Origin: Heliocidaris tuberculata
Lineage: Eukaryota; Echinodermata; Echinoidea; Camarodonta; Echinometridae
Assembly: GCA_025618425.1 (NCBI GenBank)
Contig: CM046847.1
Coordinates: 14,361,468-14,425,467 of the forward strand
Reading direction: 5' to 3'
DNA length: 64,000 nt
The notes below the pieces were generated by a model. The model made no database searches and was not told the DNA's origin. It was given only the letters and a program-made list of their open reading frames with translations. The position numbers and the translations under genes were made by a program. Shown here in pieces: positions 11,355-22,553 of the stretch (its first letter is position 1; each line of letters opens with the position of its first letter).

Positions 11355-11797
11355 GGTATACTGGGATCACCTATTAATATATTTTCATAGACTGCAGCAC
11401 TCTCAATTCCCTGGTCATACAGAAAAGAAACATTTTTACCAATCCACTGTTCGGAAAAAAAATCCCACAAACAAATTATAAAATGTTTAAAAGCAATTGA
11501 AAACTTTGGTCTTAAATGTATTGTTCTTACTCTTATTTCTTGTATCTTAAAATGAAATAATTTGTAACAAAACCATGCGCAGTAGACCTTCTCCTCACTT
11601 ACCAATGATTTTTTGAAGATGGTATTTTTATTACTTCGGCAAAATTATTATACTTCATTTTATTTGTTAAATTATATATTCATCGTCATCAGATTGTTCA
11701 ATATCACAGCACGATAATTATATGTTATAAGGTATAGTAATAGTAATTTTCGTGTGTTGTTGGTACTGAAATGTGTTTGTTGTGAATATATACATTT
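11355..11797. other. No gene or repeat seen
   Basis: AT-rich DNA with short uninformative frames. Confidence 0.6.
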
Positions 11798-11975
11798 TGT
11801 CTCTCTCTCTTTCTCTTCAATGTTTCATTCTATGTTACTCGGTCAGACTCCCCCCCCCCCCTCTCTCTCTCTCCCCTCTCTCTCCCCCCTCTCTCCCATA
11901 ATAATGATGATGATGATGATGACGATGACAATAATAACAACAATAAAAATATTGATGATAATGATGATGATGATG
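11798..11975. repeat. CT/poly(C) tract followed by (GAT)n
   Basis: CT repeats and a C run (11798-11897), then GATGATGAC-type trinucleotides and AAT units (11901-11975). Protein-like frames across it are artefacts. Confidence 0.9.
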
Positions 11976-13395
11976 ATAAAAATGATAGTACCTGGTTTGT
12001 CATCTCGACCCAGGTTAATAGGTAAGAGTTTTCATTTAAATTCGCCCCAATGAGCTTGACCTACCATGAATGCTACTGATGGCGGGTATGAGTTCTGTAT
12101 GAAAGCAGCCAATTTCAGTGCATTAAATAATATTTTGAAGGTTTATAATTTACATGATTCAAAGGACCCCATCGAATTTCCTTATTACAATAACTTTTCT
12201 TATAACGGTGCATTTAAGCGCGAGGATGGGTATTGAAGCACGAATATGCGCACTGAACACAGTCATTACAATCCTATTCATTCTGAGGGATATCACTGAC
12301 CATTGAATCAAATCACTGGACCGCTCTATGTTATCGATCACATGCAAATGAGCTCGGGTGCTATCCATTTGGTCCCACTAAGCTCTTAATCTCGTTGTTT
12401 TTCCCCATTTTCTGCTCCGAAACATCACACGACTTGACACCTTTCGATGTGGCGTTCTGACAAGCAATAATTCTTCGCACCTCAGGGTTATCAATATCTC
12501 GTAATCTACCTAGTCCTCCGAAGACTACACAACTCATGGATCAACGGCTCAGGTGAGATAGACGGAGAATGATTGCGATGGACAGGGTGATAACAGTCTT
12601 CGGTTGCCAATTTCTATTCGCTGAGCTCTGATTAAAAACAGAAGGGTTATAGGAGAGAAAGAGAGGGAGGAAAAAAGGTGGTATGACCAAAATCGTCTGC
12701 TCATACATAACTCCTTGATCGTACAGTCCCGCTAGTGGGATTTCGTGTTGGTTTCTTTTTTATCTTGCGCGTGGGGGATCTTTATTTTATTTCTCGCTTC
12801 TTCTTCTTCTTGTTCTTTATTAGCTCGTTTGGGACCCTGAGGCGGAGTTAATTCACACCTCGTTTTTCATTGTTTGCCATGCTCTATACCAGTCCCGATC
12901 GCCCATATTCTTGTCAAACATCGAAGAGTTGCATTACCATCGCGACACAAATTTACAACTCCTCCGCGGAGCAGTAGCTGAACGAAGGCGGGATTGGAGA
13001 TTTCATGATTGAAAGTGAGATAAAAACATATTTCTTGTCCTTTCTTCATCTTTGATATAGCGATACGCGAGAGAGTCGAATTTTCTTTCGAAGCAAAGGG
13101 ACCTGCGGTTTGGAAAACAGTGGTATTGATCGACGTTCTTCTCAAGGGGAACTGTCAAAAGAAGGCTATTTCATACGCTACAATTTCACATGAGACACAA
13201 TTTACAATGGACAAATGATATGCTTCATTCTCCTTGTGTGCTTATCTGATTCATGACGGGGACTGCAATAAGAGCTTGATGTTCATCACAACATTTCCTG
13301 ATATTGTGAAGTGAGGATAAAACAGAGTGTTTATAGAGAGTTCATTCACTTTTAATGGGACGCTGGTGAGAGTTAAGGTAAGAACAAACCATATG
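11976..13395. other. Repeat-poor stretch with no identifiable gene
   Basis: This is one of the few longer stretches without visible repeats, and it is somewhat less AT-rich around 12400-13150. A 92-codon minus-strand frame (12867-13145) has no recognisable domain. A good splice-donor-like AAG/GTAAGA occurs at 13376-13384. A non-coding exon or promoter of a neighbouring gene is possible but unsupported. Confidence 0.4.
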
Positions 13396-13533
13396 CCCTG
13401 TTTCATAAAACTTGTTATAAATAGCAAGTTTAAAAGCTTATATAGGCTACTGAAATAATTACAAATGATTATATATGAATATATCTCTCAATGAATTGCG
13501 GCACTTGTTATTAAAGTTTTATGAAACTGGGTC
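13396..13533. mobile_element. Palindromic MITE, GTTTCATAAAACTTG type
   Basis: Left end CCCTGTTTCATAAAACTTG, right end AAGTTTTATGAAACTGGGTCC inverted. About 138 bp, the same length as the two GCGTTTCAT MITEs although the arms differ. A second right-hand end with the same sequence (TTTTATGAAACAGGGTCC) lies alone at 13672-13705. Confidence 0.75.
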
Positions 13534-13671
13534 CACTATGTTCACAGAAGATTTGTAAGGTTTTAATGATCGCTATTTATTCACTCTCTCCCCTTGCAAG
13601 GAATCAAGTCTAGCTGATAATGCCTAACAGAATGAAGTTTGATATAAACTACTGAAATTATTAGATTTGAT

Positions 13672-13705
13672 TTGTTATGATAAAAACTTTTATGAAACAG
13701 GGTCC
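13672..13705. mobile_element. Solitary end of a GTTTCATAAAA MITE
   Basis: Only the right end is visible; a matching left end was not found within 150 bases, so this is probably a diverged or truncated second copy. Confidence 0.5.
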
Positions 13706-13786
13706 ATTTGCTTCCCTGAAGACTTAGGTATTGGAAACAACCCAATGTGGATATTTCCATAGGTAATTACTTACTCTTACTAAGTC

Positions 13787-13948
13787 CGGAGGCGTATCCA
13801 GCAGACTGTGAAGACGGCGTCCCCCCCCCCCCCCGATTTGAAGAGACAGGTGAAAGTTCAATACAACTTGCATAGGGGCTATCCCCCCCCCCCCCTTCAA
13901 GAAGATTCCGCCCCACTCCCTATTTATCGATTTCTGGATACGTCACTG
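13787..13948. mobile_element. hAT-like MITE with GCGTATCCAG ends and two poly(C) runs
   Basis: Left terminus CGGAGGCGTATCCAG, right terminus inverted CAGTGACGTATCCAG. C runs lie at about 13816-13831 and 13885-13897. Flanking 8-mers do not match, so the target duplication has decayed or my left boundary is off. Confidence 0.55.
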
Positions 13949-13956
13949 TAGGCCTA

Positions 13957-14732
13957 TTAGCCTTTATCAGTTTACTAATGTAATATACCCATTTCGTTGA
14001 TGCTTCGAAGATCCCAGAACATTCACTTGCTATGTCTGACAACATAATCACCCATATGGGTGATGTTAATCTTGCGTACTTCAATCTTTGCTATGTCGGA
14101 AGAGTTTCTGGCAAAATTTTTTGCTGTCAAGAGCAAGTTCCCTTTAAGAAGTACGTCCGCTGAAAATCGACATATAAATGTTTTAGACAACTGATTTATT
14201 CAGCGTGTGCAGTGAGGATGCATACGCAAGACGAGTATTAAAACGAGTGTGCTTCAAATAAAGCTAGCTGCTCACTTAAAATATATGCGACTTATCTCTA
14301 TAGCTAGTGGCCCGCATTGGGTGTGAACGCACTCATTAGAATTCATCCATAATTAGTAAGAAATGCCATCACCCTCATCCATAATTTGTAATGGATGCCA
14401 GCACCACTGGCCTACTTGCTAGACGACTGGAGAATGCAGGATAGAAGTCAAATCAGGCGTAGTGTATTACCCGAAGATCATAAAGATGGATCTCTTTATG
14501 GAATGCATCTTTGTCACCATAATTTTATCAGGATCCTCACTAGGAGAGTAGGATAAAATACTGATATTTTAATGAACAGATAGCAAATGAGCGACATTTA
14601 TACGTTGTATTATAGGCTAATTGTACTATAAACAGTCTTGGATAATTTTCATTCATGCTTTCATAATTGCATGGTGACTTGGCTTGTCAACATGTGCATT
14701 TTATGTTGTTTGTCGTGTTGAGTTGAGTTGAG
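13957..14732. other. No gene; one 18-bp perfect palindrome and a GAGTT repeat
   Basis: ATCACCCATATGGGTGAT at 14049-14066 is a perfect palindrome. A GAGTT/GAGTTA repeat lies at 14716-14732, abutting the next element. Otherwise no structure. Confidence 0.6.
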
Positions 14733-15002
14733 TTAAGTTGAGTTCTGGTCATGCGATTATATTGTGAAAGAAACTGTCTAGAAGCAATTGGGAAAGGTTG
14801 ATCATGTCTAAATAAGGATCGGCCCGAACACTTCAGCTATTTTTTGGTCATATTTCGAATATTTAAGGGCATTTGAAGAGAAATCCTTTTCAGGGGACAT
14901 TTCTACTCTGATGTTCTTCCAAACTGACATAAAAAGAATGAGAAAGCTGTCAGCTGCTGACAAATTATTTTCACCTTTCCCAGAACTCAACCTTCCCTTT
15001 AA
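14733..15002. mobile_element. TTAA-flanked element, GTTGAGTTCTGG family, copy 1
   Basis: TTAA at 14733-14736 is followed by GTTGAGTTCTGG; the right end is CCAGAACTCAACCTTCCCTTTAA (TTAA at 14999-15002), giving inverted termini. Related copies lie at 38873-39628 and 55771-56160. No coding capacity. The terminus TTAAAGGG places it with Kolobok-like rather than piggyBac-like elements if first-base rules hold. Confidence 0.7.
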
Positions 15003-15315
15003 CGAATATGCATATCCACAGGATGACTTTTCAATGACTTTCAGACGTACTTGACCAGGGGTGTTGATTGTAAGTTGTTTAAAAGAACTGGTACGTTTTG
15101 AGCCAAAGCAGTTGGCTACTGCTATAGGCGTACATGGCTTAGCTGCTACAGTTTTTTAGTGCTAAAATGCTGATGAGTCTTAAGACCATACGGTCTCCGA
15201 TCTTCTAAAACGTCAGATTATGTCCGCAAGTCAAAATTAAGCCAATATCAATCTGGCTATCTTTAGCCTTGCAGGGCGATTCTTTTGATGTCAAATTCCT
15301 GAGTGGTTAACCATG
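15003..15315. other. No gene or repeat seen
   Basis: Ordinary AT-rich sequence between two TTAA elements. Confidence 0.6.
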
Positions 15316-15733
15316 TTAACCCTTTGAAGACAATTGACCACATTTTGTGGTTTGGTTCAATAACTTTTGATTCAGAGCTCTAAAAAATATACCAGATGCA
15401 TGAGTAGAAAGGGAAAAAATTACTTCACACACTATGTCCATTTTCGTTGCATGCCCATATTGTGTTTGATCTCAGGAATGTTTATAACAAGAATAATCTG
15501 TAAAAACCTTAAATTGGCAACATATTGAGAGGTTCAAAATAATTTTTTTTTAAATCCAAACTGGCAACTTTTTCAACTTTTCGACAAAATTTCTAACCAT
15601 GTATATCGTTTCCAAAGACATTACACCTTATTAGAACCATGTGGCACTAAAAGAAAGATATTTTCATTGCCAATTTGAAGAACAAAATATGATCAATTAA
15701 GCTCTTAAATAATTCCTGTCCTGAAAGGGTTAA
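15316..15733. mobile_element. piggyBac-like MITE, copy 1
   Basis: TTAA (15316-15319) + CCCTTTGAAGACA at the left, TCCTGAAAGGG + TTAA (15730-15733) at the right. The body is 410 bp and has no reading frame. TTAA target duplication with CCC termini is the piggyBac signature. It aligns end to end with 18042-18457, sharing for example CCACATTTTGTGGTTTGG and CTAACCATGTATA. Confidence 0.85.
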
Positions 15734-15891
15734 CGATGAGAATGTGGTATTTGATCATACCTTAGATTGGCGCGAAATTAAATACGCAAATGACGAGGGT
15801 GTGGTTATATTTTTTGAGGAAGTTATGGTGAAATTCAATATCATGCGCAATATTTGGTCCGACGCTAACGAATAATATTTAGCTTGGTGTC

Positions 15892-16105
15892 AGAGTTTGG
15901 GTTAGGTTTAGGGCTAGAGTTAGGTTTACAGCTAAGGTAATGTCTAGGGCTAGGGTTAAGTTTAGAATAAGGGTTATAGGGTGATGGCTAGTGTTATAGG
16001 GTTAGGTTTAGAGCGAGGGTTATGTTTAGGGCTATGTTTATGCTTATGGCTGGGGTTATAGATTTAGTGCTAGGGTTAGGACTGGTTTAGTGCTAGGGTT
16101 ATCTT
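15892..16105. repeat. Degenerate TTAGGG-like repeat
   Basis: Irregular units of GGGTTAGG, GGGCTAGGGTTA and GGTTTAGGG. Not a true telomere: units vary in length and sequence. Similar blocks lie at 35373-35440 and 41995-42070, so this is a dispersed family rather than a chromosome end. Confidence 0.7.
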
Positions 16106-16686
16106 TATAAGCCTAACTCATTAATACCCCAACGGCGCTTAATACGGAATTGATCAAGTCAGCGTAGGACCAGGGGTACGGAGGACTAATACCTAACTCA
16201 CACCGCCAAACTCACTCCACATTGACTCCAAACCGTCCGATTCTTGGCCATTCGGGGTACCGTAATGTAATTTGTTTTTGTTTGGTCTTTAGTCGGTCTA
16301 GTGTTATGGAGAGTAAATTAAGTCATATCAACGATTAGCTTTCAGTTACAATGTGTCTGAACTCTTGAAGAAAAGAAGATTATAATGCGATCGATATGAG
16401 TCTGTTGTGAAGTCGAGACTTGGTGATCGACAACATGTCACTCAAGTTCTTTTGACTCAACAAGAGCGCGGTATTATTACAATACTGACTCTCATTCTTG
16501 CTGTGGAGAGGGCATTGTTAATGTTATCATCAACCCGTTGTGAATTTGACTATCCACCAATGATTACACCTCTTTGGTAGGTCCATGGATGTTGTTAGAG
16601 CATTAGCATGTTAGTGGTGATTATTTTGTTTCATTTGAAGTACATGCAGTTTGGCACTGATTAATGTGGTTACAACCCAGGAGACT
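16106..16686. other. No gene or repeat seen
   Basis: AT-rich DNA, no structure recognised. Confidence 0.6.
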
Positions 16687-16950
16687 GACAGCCCACCAGA
16701 CCAACATCTTCTAAATTGTTTTTCTTCTGAGGATTCACGAGACCGGTAACCCGCAAGACCGACAGCACACTAGACAGAAAAAAATCGGTCCCGTGATCCT
16801 TCTAGCCATTTGCAGAGGGTTCCCGAGACCGAAGACCCATTTGAATAATATTCACCCACTAGACGGACAATAAAACTGTTCATGAATTTGCTTTCGTAAG
16901 ACATCGCTATTGAAACCTATTTCTATATTTTGTTGGTCTGGTGGGCTGTC
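16687..16950. mobile_element. GACAGCCC-ended TIR element, copy 2 (best preserved)
   Basis: Perfect 20-bp terminal inverted repeat: GACAGCCCACCAGACCAACA at 16687-16706 and its exact complement at 16931-16950. The 264-bp body carries CACGAGACCGG, AAGACCGACAG and CCCGAGACCGA motifs. No frame. Superfamily not assigned because no clear target duplication is visible. Confidence 0.85.
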
Positions 16951-17122
16951 TGTCTACTAATTTTTTCGCATTGATAACAAAACATTTTTTTTACACATGT
17001 CCATCTTTATTTATTGAATTTTTTTCTTCATGGCTTACCGTATCCAGTATATATATTTTATGGCATGTTGAAGTCGGTAATTCATCATATATTTTAAAGG
17101 ATTTCCGACTACCATCGATTCA

Positions 17123-17172
17123 ATGCACACACACACACACACGCACACACACGCACACACACTCACGCACCA
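17123..17172. repeat. (CA)n microsatellite
   Basis: CA repeat with CG interruptions; it creates the His/Thr stretch in the 93-codon frame that crosses it. Confidence 0.95.
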
Positions 17173-18041
17173 TGCACACAGTCATGTGTAAAAACACCAT
17201 TTGGATGTCTGTGAAAAGTTAGTGAGGAGCATAATAATTATGAAGAACACATCTTTTTCATAAACTTCAAGTCAGTCACTGCCAAAATAATGATGAATTT
17301 TTAAAAGAATAATCTGGAGAAGATATTTGTAATCACATTCTGGTATAAGGTATGCCTTTTTCCTTACATCCTTCAATATAATCAAATAAAAAGTGATCGA
17401 ATGGTTTTAAAAATACCAACAACAACAACAAAATTTCGGGCAGTTCTAGGATCAGTCATCCCATTGAAAGTTCGGTTTGTTAAAATTGTTTCATATTCAC
17501 GAAGGTCTATAAAACATGCAAGTGAAATGATGACTAAGTCTAAACTGACAAACAAAATTTAACAACTTAGCAAATTCTCGTGTTTTTTTTACCTGCCCAT
17601 GTACTATTTACAAATGATTAGGTGCGCTATCAGTATTTATTTACGAAAACCGTAAATATTTTGTCATTTTTGTTAATTCTACGGCACGAAATAATTCAGC
17701 TTCAGACAATGTCATTTTCTATGTGTCCATCAGAATGGGCCCATTTTATTAAATGCGAGATTATTTCGCATCTCGTTCCGAAGATTGGAGATCTTCCATC
17801 AGTGAAACCTTACAATGCATCGGCTTCTCTTTTGAACTTACCAGACTGGTTATTGTTCCTCTGAGATTCAGCTTACTGCGGGTAATCGGCTCTCTGTCAC
17901 GTCTTAGCAAATAGATGTGAGCATTTACCAGACAACACACTTAATGGATATAAAGCTTTAGTAGCATTGTTCCTTTTCAAGTGTTGTTTTCTGCACGAAT
18001 TCACCCTCAAGCACTCTTCCACCCTCATACAGTTTTGCCCT
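17173..18041. other. No gene or repeat seen
   Basis: AT-rich DNA; an 80-codon frame (17622-17864) has no recognisable motif. Confidence 0.6.
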
Positions 18042-18457
18042 TTAACCCTTTCAAGACAATTAACCACATTTTGTGGTTTGGCTCAATAACTTTTGATCCA
18101 GAGCTCTCTAAAATATACCAGATGCCAGAGTAGAAAGAGCAAAATTTTCTACACACACTATGTCCATTTTTATTGCATGATCATATTGCATTTGATGCCA
18201 GGAATTTTAAAAACAAGAATAAGCTTTGAGATCCTTAAATTGGCAACACATTGAGAGGTTTAAAATCATTGTTTTTCATCAAAATTGGCAATTTCTTTCA
18301 ACTATTCAATAAATTTCTAACCATGTATACTGTTTTCAAAGACATTACACCTTATTTGAACCATGTAGCACTAAAAGAAAAATATTATTGTTGCCAATTT
18401 GAAGAACAAAATGTGATCAATTTAGCCCTTAAATAATCCCTGTCCTGAAAGGGTTAA
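18042..18457. mobile_element. piggyBac-like MITE, copy 2
   Basis: TTAA (18042-18045) + CCCTTTCAAGACA, ending TCCTGAAAGGG + TTAA (18454-18457); body 408 bp, colinear with the copy at 15316-15733 in the same orientation, 2.3 kb away. Some single-base and small-length differences are visible throughout. Confidence 0.85.
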
Positions 18458-19061
18458 GATGGTATTTTGATGAGTTAAAGAGAAGGATGACTATAAGTAT
18501 ATATAAATGTGAGGCTATGAGATTTTCAGTTCGTTTTATTCCATCTTCAAAGGGTATAAAATATCAATAGTTCATGAAAATGATATCTCTTGAAATCTAT
18601 TTGAAATATGAATATTGTAGTAGATTAAACATGGTAGTTTTGTTGTTGCCTTACGTTTTTGCAGTATGTATTGCCGAGTTTATGTTCATTGCTTTGCAGT
18701 GTTTGTGATAAATAGCAAGACTTTATAATAAATTTGGTCATATTATCGATTATTTCAAAATCACAGAAGACACAATTATTCGCGTAATCAACCATTAAGA
18801 ATGTCCAGTATACATGAAAGCCATATAAAAGCAAACTTCCGTTATAATGTAAACACATTTCCCTGGATTCAGTTCATTAGGGAAAAGGATTTTCTGAGGG
18901 GGCTTAAATGTCAGCTGAACCTTTAAATTTGCAACTTTGCTGCCTTCCTGATTAATTATCTTGTATCTATATGATATCACTATATGATGCAGCAAAATAA
19001 CTGCCAATATGTGTGGGATAATGCCTGTTATGATCATGCGTTTGGCTACAGCCACGAATCC
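18458..19061. other. No gene or repeat seen
   Basis: AT-rich. The minus-strand frames of 77 and 125 codons (18625-19172) run into the next TIR element and have no recognisable domain. Confidence 0.55.
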
Positions 19062-19156
19062 GACGGCCACTACACCGACAGTCCCCGAGATCAACACTTT
19101 TCTATTTTTTCTTGCATTTGCGTATTTCTTTGTTTTTGCCGCTGTTGTGGGCTGTC
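19062..19156. mobile_element. GACAGCCC-ended TIR element, copy 3 (internally deleted)
   Basis: Left end GACGGCCACTACACCGACAG, right end GTGGGCTGTC inverted. Only 95 bp, so most of the ~265-bp interior is gone. Confidence 0.55.
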
Positions 19157-19605
19157 GGTCTAGTGAAAACATTGCTATTGTTTACCAACTTGTTCTGAAT
19201 GAAACAGAAAAATCACAGAAAATTAATAGATTGGTGACAGGTGGAAAGAATCGGAATAACTACATGAGAGTCATGATTTTGTAAATTTTGAAATCACCCT
19301 CCAAATAGAAATTTCATATTGTCTACTTGGTAATATAGCTGTAGTGTCAAACAACTATTCCATTTGTTCCTACACTTTCACAAACCTGTTCTTGTTGTTC
19401 CTGCTTTCTCAAAACCAAGTTTGTTACAAAGGTTGGAACGTCCTTTATTCTACAACAATAACATTTTGAAAATAACAAAAAAATAACCCAACATGTAATA
19501 AGCATCATCGCAGAGCTACCAATTTGTATAATGACATGATCAAAGATTCGTCTTTTCTTAGACTTTAATCATTTTTTTCAGAATTGATTTAGAATTTACT
19601 ACTTT

Positions 19606-19721
19606 AACCAGCTGAATATTTTTCAACATTAGAATACCAAGAGTTTGCAATGGACTTTTGTTTAACCAGTTCAATATTTTTCAACCTTAGAATACAAAGA
19701 GTTTGCAATGGACTTTTCTTT
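19606..19721. repeat. 58-bp tandem duplication
   Basis: Two copies (19606-19663 and 19664-19721) of a unit with AATATTTTTCAAC and GAGTTTGCAATGGACTTTT, differing at a few bases. Confidence 0.85.
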
Positions 19722-20845
19722 ATAAGGAGACATCCATCTCAATGACAACACGAACAATTTTTTTTTCTTCTGAGAGACAGAGCTGTATGATTCAATTTGT
19801 ATTATAATTAAATAGCAGCGGCATGCACACCCCCTCCTCATGTTGTATGACAGCTTAAATTGCTTTGACTTGAACCACTGAGGGAGTAAATAGAGCGCAC
19901 TCAACAGACCTTCAAGAGCCAATTTGCATAGCTTGTCCTCATGTTATCATCTTATAATCAATCCCGTTTTTAATTTGTCAATTTTCAAGTTTGATAAACG
20001 TAATTCTAGCTTTTTATAAGGAAAGATTCATTATCTCTATCTTACCTCCTGGTTTTGAATGCTTTTCATTACTTATAATTAACGAGTGATAATAGACCAG
20101 TTCGTAAATAGCACATGTCACAAAATAATGTCCCCTGATATCCACAGATATTTTAAACATGGAGCGGTCCAACGTTGCACTTTAGAATAATCACTCTCAA
20201 AGTGATAGATGTGCCTCATGAAGATATTTTTTTTTTCGCCTTTTGAAAAGCAAACTTCCTCCTGGGTATCATGGAATGCACCATTGGTGCATAATTGAAT
20301 AATGATTACATGACATTCATGGGCACATATCAAGTATTCGTGTCGGTGAGTTTTAGAATTTGTCAAAGATGACCTTTATCAGTCTGCTCATCCTCAGATT
20401 GTGTAAATGTACGAACTGGCTTATTAGGTATATGCATAATATTCATCCCCGGTTTCTGTTTTCTAACCTACACGCTTTTTTTTTTAAAATTGAAAGTATT
20501 TTTAAGGGTAGCTTAATCGTTTAAAGCTCTTGAATAGATCAACAAGTCTTCTAAAATTTTGCTGGAGTATAGCAAAAGATATATTAAAAAAAAACATATT
20601 TCTTAGATAACAAATGCAAAAGAGTACTAACAACCTCAGTTCACTAGAAAAGCATTTTATTTACATGCACTGTCATATCATAACTTTTGGGCACTGGACA
20701 CTACCGTGTATGACATTTCAGTTTAGGCTAAAATACTTGTACTCCAAATGTTTGATTACTAGACGACCTCATCGGGAATGTACGCCGATTATTTAGCATA
20801 GAAAGTATTTTGGTGTTCAGGCTGTAGTAATTATTCATGGGATAA
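19722..20845. other. No gene or repeat seen
   Basis: AT-rich DNA with frames of 60-83 codons and no recognisable product. Confidence 0.6.
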
Positions 20846-20975
20846 TGCTCCGGGGTATAGTTTTCCCGGGGGCACGTGTCCTAGGATAGTTGTCTGGGGA
20901 TATTTATCCCAGGGTTAATTATTGTCCTAGGGTGGTCAACTGTCGAAAGATTGTTGTTGTTCAAGGGTATTTAAG
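20846..20975. repeat. Diverged GGGGTAGTTGTCC array
   Basis: Units such as CCGGGGTATAGTTTTCCC, CCTAGGATAGTTGTC and CCTAGGGTGGTCAACTGTC are an older version of the array at 7123-7388. Confidence 0.55.
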
Positions 20976-21783
20976 TGGTATTTGGCATATTTGATTACCA
21001 ACGAGTGTATGTGTTTCTTAAAAAAAAAAAAAATCGGTCATGCTAATAAACACATGTTATGTAATCGTATCAACAAAGATATTTTCTTTTATAAATGACT
21101 GATGTAAGACCCTCCTATATCTTGCCAAGTAGAATAGGGCTAAAGGTAATACGACAGATCAGAAGGGCTTAACCAAAGATTAATCACGACCCCTATCAAA
21201 ATACATCCCTGTATATTGACGGGAGATAAAACGACCAATTGATATTCTAACCTTATTCATTCACCCAATGCTCCCTTTCTCAAATTAATGGCGTCATTGA
21301 AATCTTAATGATATCAAATAGGTTTCGATTAATGTTGCTTGACTGATAACAAAAGCCTTCCCAATCAATTAAACCTTCCGTGTGTTACAATGATCATACA
21401 GTGACTATAGGTTTTACATATAACAAAGGGAAAGTGTAGACCCTTAAATATGAAGAAACGGACAAGTGCCTATATTGTTGCAACGAATATCACAATGCAA
21501 GTGGGAAAGTACAGTCACTTTCCGAATAACTGATCATAAACATATTCATGACCATAACAAATGGAAATCACATGCACTGCAACTGGTAATATCTTTTGTT
21601 CCGCCATGTTCTACTTTCTTAAATGCAGTAACGCCTGATGTTTTCATAAATATGCCAGTGTGTCGTGGAATAATTTTTTATTGATGGCATGGGCGGGGAT
21701 TTCGAGCTTTCCAGGCTTAATATTTTATGAGTTCAGTGCCCATATTATGAGAACGTTGTCCTTGTCAAACCGTCCCCTTTCTA
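20976..21783. other. No gene or repeat seen
   Basis: AT-rich DNA; an A run at about 21021-21033. Confidence 0.6.
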
Positions 21784-22075
21784 TTGGTCTCTCTGTCTCT
21801 GTCTCTCTATCTTTCGCATAACTCTCTCTGTCTCTGGCTCCCTCTCTCTTTCTTTCTGGCCCAATACCAATCTCTCTCTCTGTCTTCTTTGCCTCCTTTC
21901 TCCCTCCTTCCCTTTTACTCTCACCCCATACCTCTCTTTCGCAACACCTGCCCCCCTCTCTCTCTCACACACACACACTCACACACACAAACACACTCTC
22001 TCTCTCTCTCTCTCTCCCCTCTCTCTCACTCTCTTTCTCTCTCTCTCTCTCTCTCTCCCTCTCTCACACACACTC
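21784..22075. repeat. CT-rich microsatellite with CA islands
   Basis: Mixture of (CT)n, CTTT, CCCT and (CA)n. Leu/Ser-rich and Arg/Glu-rich frames across it are artefacts. Confidence 0.95.
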
Positions 22076-22082
22076 TGGTTTT

Positions 22083-22553
22083 CAGGGGTGTCGATCCATG
22101 TTCATGATGGGGGGGGGGGGGATGACTGGCGAGGGTGTGGGAGGAGGGTATCCCCCCTCCCACACCAGGGACTTTTTCAAAAGTCTGTCTATAAAACTTG
22201 CATTTTGGAGCATCCAAAAATGGTTTTCTGTGTTGTCTAAAGTCGCCGCAAATACAACAAAATAACGATGCGAGCGAACGAATTTTCTTCGATATTTTCG
22301 CATTGAAATTATGGCATTTCTTATTTCCTTACTTCAAATCATCAAAGAATTTGATGGTATTTCAAGATGAAACATAATGAGTTTGGATAATTATTAGTTT
22401 TAAGTTAATGTATCATAATTCTTATTTATTTTTTTTTACAAAAAAATATATATATTTTTTTTTGGGGGGGGGGATGATAATACAGGCCACCCCAACTCAT
22501 TTTTTTGTGTGATACATATACCCCAATTCCCCCTCCCCCGGATCGACACCCAT
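22083..22553. mobile_element. hAT-like element with GGGTGTCGATCC termini
   Basis: Left terminus CAGGGGTGTCGATCC (22083), right terminus inverted CATGGGTGTCGATCC (ends 22553). Flanking octamers CTGGTTTT (22075-22082) and CTTGTTTT (22554-22561) match at 7 of 8 positions, as expected for a hAT 8-bp target duplication. The body is 471 bp, with G runs near each end and no transposase frame. Confidence 0.7.

Noticed and set aside
15892..16105. Chromosome end or interstitial telomere
   Set aside because: Units are irregular and the family recurs at two more sites with a shared module.
18625..19172. 77- and 125-codon minus frames
   Set aside because: The longer overlaps a TIR element and neither has a recognisable domain.
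21781..22217. Leu/Ser-rich and Arg/Glu-rich frames up to 107 codons
   Set aside because: Low-complexity CT/GA sequence; no non-repetitive domain.
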